This document shows positions 8,983 through 17,714 of a DNA stretch of 32,886 nucleotides, in pieces. The first letter of the stretch is position 1. Each line of letters opens with the position of its first letter. Location of the stretch: assembly GCA_020722185.1 (NCBI GenBank), contig DYLH01000016.1, positions 1 to 32,886 of the forward strand, given 5' to 3'. The stretch is from Candidatus Avelusimicrobium gallicola. Lineage in GTDB: Bacteria; Elusimicrobiota; Elusimicrobia; Elusimicrobiales; UBA9959. The notes beneath the pieces were generated by a model. That model did not search any database. It was not told the DNA's origin and worked only from the letters and a program-made list of their open reading frames with translations. Position numbers and translations under genes: made by a program.

Positions 8983-9387
8983 ATGAAAAGAAAACCAATG
9001 AGAATTTTACCTGAAGCGCTGAAACAGCTTTTCAAGAAACCTGCTACAAGCAAGTATCCATTTGAAAAAGCTAAGCTTTATGCGGGATACAGAGCCAGAA
9101 TAAATTTTGAAGTGGAAAAATGTATAGGTTGTAAAATGTGTATGAGAGTTTGTCCATCCAAAGCTATAGAAATAATACCTGCGGAAAATCAACCTCAGCC
9201 TCAAATCGGGCCTGACGGCAAGCCTATGCCAGTAAAAAAAATATTTAACTGTATAATGAATCTTGACAGATGTATTTACTGCGCGCAATGCGTTGAGATA
9301 TGTCCCAAGAAAGCCCTGGCCTATACTCAGGATTTTGAACTGGCTCAGATAGAAAAGAAAAAACTTAGACTGCATTATAAGAACTAG
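8983..9387 (+). CDS. Two-[4Fe-4S] ferredoxin-like hydrogenase subunit (NuoI-like)
   Basis: This 134-aa soluble electron-transfer subunit has two ferredoxin motifs, CIGCKMCMRVCP (Cys47, 50, 53, 57) and CIYCAQCVEICP (Cys97, 100, 103, 107), which should hold two [4Fe-4S] clusters passing electrons between the NuoB-like subunit and an external carrier, probably ferredoxin. No NuoE/F/G NADH module follows, so direct NADH use is not indicated. A further Cys90 lies before the second motif. AGAGGA before ATG 8983 is the ribosome-binding site. This is the last gene of the hydrogenase operon: a 127-bp gap and a new promoter-like sequence follow. Confidence 0.94.
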   Translation: MKRKPMRILPEALKQLFKKPATSKYPFEKAKLYAGYRARINFEVEKCIGCKMCMRVCPSKAIEIIPAENQPQPQIGPDGKPMPVKKIFNCIMNLDRCIYCAQCVEICPKKALAYTQDFELAQIEKKKLRLHYKN

Positions 9388-9406
9388 AAAGTTCCAATCA
9401 GTTCAT

Positions 9407-9452
9407 AAGCGTGAAAATTCGTGATGCTGTGGTGTTTATGTCTTCCACGCTT
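9407..9452 (+). terminator. Possible weak terminator after the hydrogenase operon
   Basis: An inverted pair AAGCGTG (9407-9413) and CACGCTT (9446-9452) is followed by TTTTG. The stem is only 7 bp and the loop is 32 nt, so this is a weak candidate. It is the only stem I see in the 127-bp gap between the hydrogenase operon and the MscS-like gene. Confidence 0.25.
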
Positions 9453-9499
9453 TTGTTCTATCTTATGTCTGTTTTTTATTCCTTTTTATTTCCAAAAAT

Positions 9500-9507
9500 T
9501 ATAGAAT
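9500..9507 (+). promoter_or_regulatory. Putative -10 element just before the MscS-like gene
   Basis: TATAGAAT (9500-9507) contains two overlapping -10-like hexamers and ends 7 nt before ATG 9515. No Shine-Dalgarno sequence lies between, and no good -35 is visible. It belongs to the recurrent leaderless-type arrangement seen at several operon starts in this window. Confidence 0.3.
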
Positions 9508-9514
9508 TAATTTT

Positions 9515-10567
9515 ATGGAAAATTTTAATACTTTTCTTGCAATTAAACTTCCTTTCGGCACCATTAAAGACTATTTTATATCAGCGCTAACATTTATTGT
9601 CGTTTTATCAATTCTATATTTACTTAGAAATGTAGTTTTAAAAAAACTTGAGGAGTTTTCTCTCAAAACAGAAACCGACATTGATGACCTTTTAGTTAAG
9701 CTGCTAAAAAAAATCAAATCGCCCGAATATCAGTTGATTGCTTTTTACTTCGCCATAAGACACATCGATAGGACCTACTCTTTTGACTATGCTTTGAAAG
9801 TGATAATGATAATTGTGTTCACTTATAGGTTGACTACAATAGCAGAGGAAATCTTTTCTTATTGGATTGAAAAGCTTGAACAAGACAAAGAAAATCCGCT
9901 ATCTGCTCTTGAAAGTATAAGGATAGTTTTCAGAATACTTATATGGGTTGTGTCCATCTTATTTATCTTACACAATGCTGGACTGAATATATCCACACTG
10001 CTCACTAGTCTTGGGATAGGAGGAGTGGCTGTTGCTCTGGCGGCTCAAACGATACTGGGGGATATTTTTAATTTCTTTGTAATACTGCTTGATAAACCTT
10101 TTAAGAAAGGAGATTTTATAATTTTAGGCAATGCAATAATGGGCACCGTGGAAGAGATAGGGCTTAAGTCAACAAAGATAAGAAGTCTGTCTGGAGAGCT
10201 AATTACTCTAACCAATACGAGAATATTTTCAGAGTCAATACAAAATTATTCACTTATGAAAGAAAGGAGAGTTGTCTCATCTATTGGTATAGTATATAAC
10301 ACTAATCAAGAAAAAATTGGCAAAGTAACGCAGATAATAAAACAAGTGGTGTCCTCTACTGAAAATGTCCGCTTTGACAGGGCAAATATGAGCAATCTTT
10401 CAGCTTATTCAATAGATTTTGAATTTGTCTACTATGTAACCAGTCCAGATTATAATTTATTCATGGAAGTAAAGGAAAAAATTTTTTCAGAAATTCTCTC
10501 TGCTCTAGGAAAAGAGGGCATATCTTTTGCGTATCCGACTCAAACTTTGATATTGCAAAAAAATTGA
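9515..10567 (+). CDS. MscS-family mechanosensitive ion channel
   Basis: This 350-aa small-conductance mechanosensitive channel opens under membrane tension to release solutes. There are about five hydrophobic segments in the N-terminal half. The pore-lining TM3 region is recognisable in LLTSLGIGGVAVALAAQTIL with the usual Gly/Ala packing. It is followed by the beta domain (FKKGDFIILGNAIMGTVEEIGLKSTKIRS, then ITLTNTRIFSESIQNYS), where family members commonly have a PN pair. The C-terminal alpha/beta domain is present. The gene stands alone between the hydrogenase operon and the DUF6754 cassette. The start ATG has no Shine-Dalgarno. Confidence 0.92.
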   Translation: MENFNTFLAIKLPFGTIKDYFISALTFIVVLSILYLLRNVVLKKLEEFSLKTETDIDDLLVKLLKKIKSPEYQLIAFYFAIRHIDRTYSFDYALKVIMIIVFTYRLTTIAEEIFSYWIEKLEQDKENPLSALESIRIVFRILIWVVSILFILHNAGLNISTLLTSLGIGGVAVALAAQTILGDIFNFFVILLDKPFKKGDFIILGNAIMGTVEEIGLKSTKIRSLSGELITLTNTRIFSESIQNYSLMKERRVVSSIGIVYNTNQEKIGKVTQIIKQVVSSTENVRFDRANMSNLSAYSIDFEFVYYVTSPDYNLFMEVKEKIFSEILSALGKEGISFAYPTQTLILQKN

Positions 10568-10580
10568 ATAATCCTATTGA

Positions 10581-10610
10581 TTGAAAGTCAAAAAATATAT
10601 ATATTATCAT
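10581..10610 (+). promoter_or_regulatory. Putative promoter of the DUF6754-like four-gene cassette
   Basis: TTGAAA (10581-10586) is followed after 18 nt by TATCAT (10605-10610), which overlaps TATTAT (10602-10607). The ATG at 10618 lies 7 nt after the -10, with no Shine-Dalgarno between. The transcript would therefore start at or next to the ATG. The surrounding 50-bp gap is very AT-rich, so a chance match is possible. Confidence 0.4.
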
Positions 10611-10617
10611 AAGTAAT

Positions 10618-11880
10618 ATGAAAACTACTAAACTTTTATTTTCTGTTTTTTTTATTATATCTCTAAGTTCTTTCTCATTCTGTTCGCCGAAATATACGGG
10701 AAATTCTAAAACCGTATCGGCTATAGAATTGAAGAATTTTAGAGCGCTTGACTTTCCATATGACAAAGGGGAATCAGGCCTGCTTACATGGGAAAATACT
10801 TCAGATATAATGGATGCAGAGTTTACGGTGTATGTTTCCACTCTATCAGACAATAGCGGTTGGATTAAGGTCACTTCCTTTAAGTCCGGGGAAAGCACCG
10901 CAGAAAAGATAAATTTGCCTTTTTGGTCTTTTGAGAAAGATAAGAAAATTTACGCTGTTCCACTGGAATTTAACAATATACTCTCATCTGAGATAAAAGA
11001 GCCGCTTTCTTATTACGCAAAAGTGGAAGTTTTAAAAAGCGGTAAAAAATATGAAACTTCAGTCCTTTCATCTAGAATAGAGGGGAACTGGTTCAGGGCG
11101 GATAGACTCAACAATTTACTATTTTTCCTTGTAGTCTCAGCGGTTTTCTTTATCGCAGTGTCTCATGCCAAGAAAAAAGGCCTTTTTATCAGAAGAATAG
11201 CTGGCCTTGACGCCATAGATGAAGCCATAGGCCGCGCCACTGAGATGGGGAAACCGATATTTTATGTGCCCGGTATCGGAGCAATGTCTCAGATCTCAAC
11301 GATAGCATCTACCTTTGTGCTTGGAGAAGTATCTAAGAAAGTAGCGCAATACGATTCATACATAAAAGTCCCTCACTATGATCCAATAGTGATGACTGTA
11401 TCTAAAGAAATAGTGAAACAGGCCTATACAGAAGCTGAAAGGCCCGACTCTTATAAAGAGGATATAAATGTCTTTATTAGCTCAGATCAGTTCTCCTATG
11501 CAGCCAATGTGGACGGAATGATAAGCAGAGAAAAACCAGCGGCTTGTTTCTATATAGGATACTTCATGGCTGAATCTCTTCTTTTGGCTGAAGTTGGCGC
11601 TTCTACGGGCGCTATACAGATAGCAGGCACAGATGTAGATCATCAATTGCCTTTCTTTTTCACAGCCTGCGACTACACTCTGATAGGAGAAGAGCTTTAT
11701 GCAGCTGGGGCATATCTTTCAAGAGAGCCTATGCTTGTAAGCGCCTTAAAAGTTCAGGACTTTGGAAAGCTAATTTTTATGGTTTCCGTAACTATTTTTT
11801 CTATACTGCTTTTAATTGGCGACAAACTAAACTGGGATGGATTGAGTCAAATCCTTACCGATCTATTGAAGGTGTATTAA
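10618..11880 (+). CDS. DUF6754-like exported membrane protein, function unknown
   Basis: This 420-aa protein resembles what I recall as the DUF6754 family; that attribution is from memory and needs a profile search. A signal peptide covers about 1-22 (LLFSVFFIISLSSFSFC). An extracytoplasmic beta-rich, fibronectin-III-like region of about 35-160 follows (LLTWENTSD, YYAKVEVLKSG). Next come a TM helix near 165-182, a conserved-looking soluble domain of about 195-370, and a final TM near 382-400. The soluble domain has striking small-residue motifs: FYVPGIGAMSQISTIAS, then EVGASTGAIQIAGTDVDHQLPFF. It begins a four-gene cassette with 1-9 nt gaps. No enzymatic motif is recognised. It could be a sensor, scaffold or transporter subunit; I do not assign a function. 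Confidence 0.75.
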   Translation: MKTTKLLFSVFFIISLSSFSFCSPKYTGNSKTVSAIELKNFRALDFPYDKGESGLLTWENTSDIMDAEFTVYVSTLSDNSGWIKVTSFKSGESTAEKINLPFWSFEKDKKIYAVPLEFNNILSSEIKEPLSYYAKVEVLKSGKKYETSVLSSRIEGNWFRADRLNNLLFFLVVSAVFFIAVSHAKKKGLFIRRIAGLDAIDEAIGRATEMGKPIFYVPGIGAMSQISTIASTFVLGEVSKKVAQYDSYIKVPHYDPIVMTVSKEIVKQAYTEAERPDSYKEDINVFISSDQFSYAANVDGMISREKPAACFYIGYFMAESLLLAEVGASTGAIQIAGTDVDHQLPFFFTACDYTLIGEELYAAGAYLSREPMLVSALKVQDFGKLIFMVSVTIFSILLLIGDKLNWDGLSQILTDLLKVY

Positions 11881-11881
11881 T

Positions 11882-12553
11882 ATGAAACTATTTAAAAAAC
11901 AGATCCCGCTTGCCATAGTATTTGTCTTCGGCCTCGTTACATTGGCCTCATACTATGTTCCACATAGAACTTCGGAAGAATATCTAGATGTAATGAACTC
12001 ATGGGAAAATATAGTATCAGCTTTTGGCTTTTTTTTAGGACTAATAAGCTTATTCTACGCTCACTATAACAAAATAAAACGCAAAGTTGATGGGTGGGGA
12101 TATAGTCTATTTGTCTACATTGGATTTTTGCTTATGGTCATCCCGGCCGTATATAGCAATGGCAAGCAGATAAATCCAGATGCCTCCATCACATGGCTTG
12201 GATGGGCATACAGATACATATATAATCCTCTGCAAGCCACGATGTTTTCAATACTCGCCTTTTACATAATATCCACTGCATATAGATCTTTCAGGATAAA
12301 ATCTCTTCAAGCTTTTGTCCTTTTTGTGGCAGCATTTATCCTTATCTTGGGGAGAATACCTGTGGGTCAGATGATATGGGATCAGCTGTTTGGATTTACC
12401 AAAGTTACAACTGGACAGGCTATAGACTGGGTGATAGGAGTGCCATCTACAGCAGGCAAGAGAGGCATAATGATAGGAGTGGCCATAGGCGCTATAGTAA
12501 CCTCTCTTAAAATAATTTTTGGAATAGAAAGACAATACATGGGGAAGGATTAA
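11882..12553 (+). CDS. Uncharacterised polytopic membrane protein of the DUF6754 cassette
   Basis: This 223-aa protein with about six hydrophobic helices (near 10-27, 42-60, 73-91, 118-133, 143-158 and 193-212) is of unknown function. Short polar loops carry YYVPHRTSEEY and GWAYRYIYNPLQ. The region before the last helix reads IDWVIGVPSTAGKRGIMIGVAIGAI, which is rich in Gly and might pack against partner helices. AAGGTG lies just before ATG 11882. The stop is 1 nt from the next start, so co-translation with the DUF6754-like and 12555 proteins is likely. I recognise no family. Confidence 0.8.
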   Translation: MKLFKKQIPLAIVFVFGLVTLASYYVPHRTSEEYLDVMNSWENIVSAFGFFLGLISLFYAHYNKIKRKVDGWGYSLFVYIGFLLMVIPAVYSNGKQINPDASITWLGWAYRYIYNPLQATMFSILAFYIISTAYRSFRIKSLQAFVLFVAAFILILGRIPVGQMIWDQLFGFTKVTTGQAIDWVIGVPSTAGKRGIMIGVAIGAIVTSLKIIFGIERQYMGKD

Positions 12554-12554
12554 T

Positions 12555-13370
12555 ATGAAAGAGATAATGCATAAACTTCTTAAAATAGACAGAAGGTATT
12601 TATTTGTTCTACTGACCTTATCTATTCTTATACCTATAATAAAACCGCTGGGTCTACCCAATAAATCAATATCGAAAGATGTACAGAATTTATATAATTT
12701 CATAGATAATTTGCCGGCTGGCTCTACCATAATATGTTCGCTTGATTATGACCCCTCCACAGCCCCGGAACTTCATCCTCAAGCCACAGCTATAGTAAAA
12801 CATGCTTTCAAGAAGAATATAAAGGTAATAGTTGTGACTTTTATTCCAGGGTCTACTGGACTTATAGATGAACTTTTTGAGAAAATACCTCAACAATATG
12901 GGAAAAAGTACGGAGAAGATTATGTAATTTTCCCATATATGGCCAATATAGTGGCAGTCCTAACACAGATGAATTCAAACATATACTCCATCTATGACAA
13001 AGACAAGGATGGTAAAGATCTCAAAAGCATGCCTATTATGAAGGGAATCAATAATTACAAGAATATCAGTGGAATTGTGAATATCACAGGCACAGCCATA
13101 TTAGATATCTGGGTAGCTTATGTAGGGGATAAATTTGGAGTGCCGGTTTTAGGCGGTGTTACGGCAATAAGCCAGGTCGGATATGGGCCATACCTTCAAA
13201 AAGGGCAAATTAAAGGTTTGCTCGGTGGAATGAAAGGCGCGGCGGAGTATGAAACTCTTATCAATGAACCGGGCAAAGGCACAAGTGGGATAGACGCGCT
13301 AAATGTGGCGCATTTGCTTGTCCTTGCTCTCATAATAATGTCAAATCTGATTTTAGTGATTTTCAAATAA
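12555..13370 (+). CDS. Uncharacterised protein with a domain between two TM helices (DUF6754 cassette)
   Basis: This 271-aa protein has one hydrophobic helix at each end (about 16-34 and 250-269) flanking a roughly 210-residue soluble domain. The domain looks alpha/beta: alternating hydrophobic strands and helices (STIICSLDYDPSTAPELHP, KVIVVTFIPGSTGLIDELF) followed by a Gly-rich segment (GVPVLGGVTAISQVGYGPYL, then GLLGGMKGAAEYE). The layout, a soluble domain between two TM helices with a Gly-rich end, parallels the C-terminal half of the DUF6754-like protein; distant homology between the two is a guess. GGAAGGA precedes ATG 12555. The function is unknown. Confidence 0.8.
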   Translation: MKEIMHKLLKIDRRYLFVLLTLSILIPIIKPLGLPNKSISKDVQNLYNFIDNLPAGSTIICSLDYDPSTAPELHPQATAIVKHAFKKNIKVIVVTFIPGSTGLIDELFEKIPQQYGKKYGEDYVIFPYMANIVAVLTQMNSNIYSIYDKDKDGKDLKSMPIMKGINNYKNISGIVNITGTAILDIWVAYVGDKFGVPVLGGVTAISQVGYGPYLQKGQIKGLLGGMKGAAEYETLINEPGKGTSGIDALNVAHLLVLALIIMSNLILVIFK

Positions 13371-13379
13371 GGAGAAATT

Positions 13380-14117
13380 ATGTCAGAAGGAATGATAATT
13401 TTTGGAGCATGGGTTGCGGCAGCTCTTACTTTATTTTTATTCAGCTTTCTTTACAAGGACAATCCCTTCTTTAAAGTAGCTGAACATCTATTCATAGGCG
13501 CTGGAATGGGATGGTATTTTCAAACCGTGTACTACAAAATAATGGTGCCCAAAATTCTGGAACCGCTTAACAGTGGAACAGGGTTTGAAATAGCTATGGT
13601 TATTATTCCCTCTATCCTTGGGCTTTCTCTTATAACTCAGTTCATACCTAAAATCTCATGGATATCTCGCTATGGCTTTACATTCCTAATGGGATACTCA
13701 GCCGGTATGGCAATACCTGTGGGGCTCGCCACAGATTTTATGAATCAGGTACTTGGCACTATAGAGCCTTTTGCAAATTTCTTTTCCTTAAGCGGATTTG
13801 AAATGTTCAATGCTCTGATTATAGCAATAGGGACCGTATGCGTCTTATTCTATTTCTTCTTTTCAGTGGAGCATAAAGGTGTGGGGAAAAAGGTATCCAA
13901 TATAGGCATATATTTTCTTATGGTATACTTTGGAGCATCGTTTGGCAATACTGTAATGGCCAGATTTTCTCTGCTATATGGACGTTTTGACACTCTTGTC
14001 AATTACTCATCAGCCAAATATCTTTATGCCACAAGCTGGATAGCCGCGGGACTTACACTTTTCTTTGTGGCAGAAAAATTGGTAAAAACATTGACTAAAG
14101 CTGAATCCGCAGAATAA
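13380..14117 (+). CDS. Uncharacterised polytopic membrane protein ending the DUF6754 cassette
   Basis: This 245-aa protein with about six to seven hydrophobic helices is of unknown function. Notable segments are AEHLFIGAGMGWYFQTVYY near residue 33-51, and YFGASFGNTVMARFSLLYGR near 180-199, where small residues and a polar Asn-Thr lie inside a helix. Such features can line a substrate path but do not prove transport. AAGGAG lies 6-7 nt before ATG 13380. This is the last + strand gene before a convergent junction with the FAD oxidoreductase on the - strand. No convincing terminator is visible in the 38-bp gap. Confidence 0.8.
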   Translation: MSEGMIIFGAWVAAALTLFLFSFLYKDNPFFKVAEHLFIGAGMGWYFQTVYYKIMVPKILEPLNSGTGFEIAMVIIPSILGLSLITQFIPKISWISRYGFTFLMGYSAGMAIPVGLATDFMNQVLGTIEPFANFFSLSGFEMFNALIIAIGTVCVLFYFFFSVEHKGVGKKVSNIGIYFLMVYFGASFGNTVMARFSLLYGRFDTLVNYSSAKYLYATSWIAAGLTLFFVAEKLVKTLTKAESAE

Positions 14118-14155
14118 AAAGGCCGCGTAAAAGTCAATAAGCAGTTTCGGACCGA

Positions 14156-15562
14156 TTATTTAACATATCCTTTTTCAAAATAAGCCTGTTCGCTTCCTAT
14201 ATCGTCTAGATTATACTTTGGACTTTCAATTATGTTTGAGGCAGATAATAACCCCATTTCTATAGCGTGGTCCTGATTATTGTATTTAAAGGCTCCGCCT
14301 CGACCTGCCACCTGAAGATTTGAAAAAGAAGAGACAGCTTTTTTAACTATTTCAAGATTTTTCTTATAGTCAAGATCATATACAGGGTAGGCGAAACGCT
14401 CTCTGTGAACTTCGCGCATAAATATTTCTTCTCTTTTAAGGCTAAATATTTTATTTAGTCTGGGCAAGGCTAATTCAAGCAGTTTTTCTGAACTTGCTTG
14501 CCATACCTCATCGCCATACCAGCAGAAAAATTCAAGCAAAAGAGAAGTCTTTCCATCTTCACTCATGGCATGACTGAAATTCCTAGGCTCCATCATTCTT
14601 CCAAAAGGTATATAAGAATCAGGTAGATAAACCCATTGATCATTAAAAAGGGATTGTCTATCAATGGCAAGAAAAAGCGAGACATGGGATCTGTACTTAA
14701 GTTTTTCGGCAGATTCAAGGACTTTATTATCTAAGCTGGGGGTAATAATTTTAACAAGTTCTGTCAATGGCATGGTTGAAATAAAATTATCGGCCTCTAT
14801 GTCCATTTCACCTTCTTTTGACAAAACTCTGACAGCTTTTATTTTTCCACCTTCATGCCTTAGAGATACAGGGGAGGATTCCATAATTATACGAGAATTT
14901 AAAGATCTCTTAGCCATAGCTTCATATATCATCTTGGTCCCATATTTAGGATAATAAAACATATCCACAAGAGTTTTGGCTGAAGATCCCATATTTAAAG
15001 CTTTTTTAATCACTTCCAAAATAGACAAATCCTTTATTCTCTGAGTAGCCCAATCCGGAGATATTTTTGAACATGGCAAACCCCATATCTTCTCTGTATA
15101 ATTTAGCATATTCAACTCAGCCAGAGAGCGGCCAAAGTCGCTTATTATCTTGTCTTCAAAAGATTTTATCTTTCGTGGAGAAAAATTATTTTTAAGCTTT
15201 TCATATGCATAATCATAAATCACTGAGAGAGAACCTGAGAAACCAAGATTTTTCAATGTGTCCATTATATCAACTGGATACATAAAAAATTTGTCTCTTA
15301 TATAAAATCTGGTCAGCCGATTTACTGCTATCCAATCTGAACCCAATAAATCCTCTATCATATCATAGAGATATCTATTCTTGCTAAAAAATCTGTGCGG
15401 ACCTATATCAGTTCTGAACTTCCCAAATTGCAATGTTGACGATAATCCGCCTATGTAGGGATTTTTTTCAATAACTATTGAGGATGCGCCTTTTTTAGAA
15501 AGCTCAAAAGAAGCAGATATGCCACACGGACCGGCGCCTATTATAAGGGCGTCAGATTTCAT
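14156..15562 (-). CDS. FAD-dependent oxidoreductase, amine oxidase / UDP-galactopyranose mutase-like
   Basis: This 468-aa flavoprotein has an N-terminal dinucleotide-binding fold, IIGAGPCGISASFELSKKG at about 7-25 (GxGxxG). FAD-fold motifs IEKNPYIGGLSST and TDIGPHRFF follow. A C-terminal FAD motif is seen in LQVAGRGGAFKYNNQDHAIEMG. The combination resembles the protoporphyrinogen-oxidase-like and UDP-galactopyranose-mutase-like proteins often found in polysaccharide clusters. Its start overlaps the stop of the upstream glycosyltransferase by ATGA, so the two are coupled, which favours a role in glycan or lipid-linked sugar modification. The exact substrate cannot be called. Last gene of the - strand cluster. 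Confidence 0.85.
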   Translation of the reverse strand: MKSDALIIGAGPCGISASFELSKKGASSIVIEKNPYIGGLSSTLQFGKFRTDIGPHRFFSKNRYLYDMIEDLLGSDWIAVNRLTRFYIRDKFFMYPVDIMDTLKNLGFSGSLSVIYDYAYEKLKNNFSPRKIKSFEDKIISDFGRSLAELNMLNYTEKIWGLPCSKISPDWATQRIKDLSILEVIKKALNMGSSAKTLVDMFYYPKYGTKMIYEAMAKRSLNSRIIMESSPVSLRHEGGKIKAVRVLSKEGEMDIEADNFISTMPLTELVKIITPSLDNKVLESAEKLKYRSHVSLFLAIDRQSLFNDQWVYLPDSYIPFGRMMEPRNFSHAMSEDGKTSLLLEFFCWYGDEVWQASSEKLLELALPRLNKIFSLKREEIFMREVHRERFAYPVYDLDYKKNLEIVKKAVSSFSNLQVAGRGGAFKYNNQDHAIEMGLLSASNIIESPKYNLDDIGSEQAYFEKGYVK

Positions 15563-17706
15563 ATTTTTCTCCCTGAAGTTTTTAGATAAACATCTTTTAT
15601 ATAATTTACAAAACTTTTCTCATTTTTCTCAGTTATTTCATAAACTATCACTCTATTTACAATTTGGTCCTGAGCTTTTTCATCGTACACATATTCCTCT
15701 TTCATATGCTTGTAAAAAAACTTGTCGAATCTCTCCATCGATTTATCGTCAAAATAAAGAATACCATAAACAGCATTATTTCTCATAGCTTCTTTAATAT
15801 TGAAAATAATCCTCTTTATTCCAAGCTTTTTTAGCCTGAGATATATCTCCTCTTCGTCTCTGGAATCAATACATATGTCTATGAGAGTATTTCTATCAAA
15901 TACACTTGAAGCATCAAAAGGTTTCTCAAAATAAAGTGTTTTTGAATCACCTAAAAATAGAGTTCTTTCTTTGTCTTTTGATACTTCCTTGATATGATTA
16001 AACACACCATAGGATGGCCATGGATACCTGCCTCTAGAAGAAGAGAGATAGTCTGAGGCAGAGATAATTCCAAAAAAAACTTTCCACTTAGCTTCCATAT
16101 AAAAGAACAGAAATGACCAGTACAAGGAAAGAATTGTAGTAAGTAAAACCAAAAATTTCACCGCCTTGCCAAAAAGTCCTTCGAAAGATTCAAAAGCGTA
16201 AAATGAAACAAGCAAGGCTCCAGCAAACCATGCTGGCATTAAATACCTTACCACATTACTTGAAAAAGACCACATAAGCCATGAGGATACGAAATATATC
16301 ATTAAAGGTTTGACAATGGGATTTTCTTTTTTGCTAAAAAAGGCCAATGGCAATACAATTAAAAATATAGGAGTGAAGTACTCATCATTTGCTATTTTTC
16401 CGGCGGATACATAAAGTGGATGTATCAGCCAATCTTTTAAATTAAAGTTAAACTGCTTTACTTCACTCATAAAGGATTCTATATGAGAAACATCCAAAGG
16501 AGCAAGCCCTTTCTGAAACACCTTATAAAGCATAGGATAAAAAGGATTGCCATATTGAATAAAATTTTTCACAAGCCATGGCAGAACAGGTAAAGAGGCA
16601 GCTATTGAAAAAATGACCGTAAATTTTAGAAAAGAACGCAAATTGGGTCTGAGCGTATATAAAAGTGAGATAAGCATTGCAAATACAAATATCGCGGATG
16701 TATATTTTATTCCCATCGCAAAACCTGCGGCCAGACCAGAAATAATAGCGTATTTAAACGACAAAGTTTCACTATATCTTAAGGAGAGATAAAATGAGCA
16801 CAGTAGAAAAAAAGAAAGCATAACATCATTTGAAGCATACCATGAGACGTTCATATAATGAAATATGCTAAAAAAAACAGCTGCGGCCACAAAAAGAGTT
16901 TTTTTAGAAAACCTCTCCTTAAAGAAAGCAAAAAAAGAAAAAAGGGTAAAGAGTGAAATTCCCCAGTTTACAAGCTTGGCTGATTGAACCGATCCGGTTT
17001 GAAGGCAATAAAGATAAACTAAACCATGGTTAAATGGCATTTTAGAAAATATGAGGTTTGGCATATCCTTTATCGCTCCCTCTATTTTCCAATAATTAGG
17101 CACGGCTAAGTGATAGATTATTGTGTCATAAAAAGTTTCGGGGGAAAGAGACTGTATCAAATTTAGAACGACTATAACAGAGAGAAAGAGCCAAAAAAGG
17201 GGGAAATCAACAAAAAAAATATCTTTATACTGACTTATCTTTTTTCTTTCAGTGTAGAGAGATAAAATGGAAATAGCAAAACCTAAAAACGCAAAAAAGA
17301 TAAACGCTTCTTTTATCAAAAAGCCAGAAATTCCTGCAATAGCGGAAAAAATAGCAGTTATAATAAGTCCCAGAGATAAAGAAATAATGGATGAAGAGAA
17401 ATGCGATTCCTCTAATTTAATAAATCTCGTAGCCAGATATCCCCAACCAAATATGCCAAGAAAAGAAAATAAACCTTTGATTGACAACAAGGCATTCACA
17501 TACATCGCTTTGAAAATTCCTGAGGATATATACTGGTATGGAGAGACAGCGACAATTAAGAAATCAATGTCTGGTTTAAATTTTGAAAAATACTCTTTCA
17601 AAACCAGAAAAGAAAGAATAAGCAGAATAGACCATGCAAATAAGGAAACAGCCGGCTTTTGAACAGCCGGCCTCTTTTCCTGTTTCTTTTTGTTTTTATT
17701 AGACAC
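15559..17706 (-). CDS. GT-C (family 39-like) integral membrane glycosyltransferase
   Basis: This 715-aa polytopic protein has about twelve hydrophobic helices and a soluble C-terminal domain (about 560-715). The first large extracytoplasmic loop carries ETFYDTIIYHLAVPNYWKIEG, a pattern of the GT39/ArnT/PMT-like superfamily that moves sugars from polyprenyl-phosphate donors on the outer face of the membrane. The GxxxGMKYT-like segment GLAAGFAMGIKYTSAIF is also typical. The start is GTG (complement of CAC at 17704-17706), 8 nt after the upstream stop, with no clear Shine-Dalgarno, so it is less certain than most. The N-terminus is very Lys-rich before the first helix. Acceptor and sugar are unknown. 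Confidence 0.85.
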   Translation of the reverse strand: MSNKNKKKQEKRPAVQKPAVSLFAWSILLILSFLVLKEYFSKFKPDIDFLIVAVSPYQYISSGIFKAMYVNALLSIKGLFSFLGIFGWGYLATRFIKLEESHFSSSIISLSLGLIITAIFSAIAGISGFLIKEAFIFFAFLGFAISILSLYTERKKISQYKDIFFVDFPLFWLFLSVIVVLNLIQSLSPETFYDTIIYHLAVPNYWKIEGAIKDMPNLIFSKMPFNHGLVYLYCLQTGSVQSAKLVNWGISLFTLFSFFAFFKERFSKKTLFVAAAVFFSIFHYMNVSWYASNDVMLSFFLLCSFYLSLRYSETLSFKYAIISGLAAGFAMGIKYTSAIFVFAMLISLLYTLRPNLRSFLKFTVIFSIAASLPVLPWLVKNFIQYGNPFYPMLYKVFQKGLAPLDVSHIESFMSEVKQFNFNLKDWLIHPLYVSAGKIANDEYFTPIFLIVLPLAFFSKKENPIVKPLMIYFVSSWLMWSFSSNVVRYLMPAWFAGALLVSFYAFESFEGLFGKAVKFLVLLTTILSLYWSFLFFYMEAKWKVFFGIISASDYLSSSRGRYPWPSYGVFNHIKEVSKDKERTLFLGDSKTLYFEKPFDASSVFDRNTLIDICIDSRDEEEIYLRLKKLGIKRIIFNIKEAMRNNAVYGILYFDDKSMERFDKFFYKHMKEEYVYDEKAQDQIVNRVIVYEITEKNEKSFVNYIKDVYLKTSGRKI

Positions 17707-17714
17707 CGTAAAGA

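Noticed and set aside
9007-9375. A 122-aa frame on the - strand opposite the ferredoxin-like gene
   Set aside because: It is fully opposite a gene with clear Fe-S motifs, has no ribosome-binding site and reads as low-quality protein. Other long opposite-strand frames (for example 4644-5039, 10461-10898, 12248-12730, 17267-17662, 28227-28649) were dropped for the same reason.
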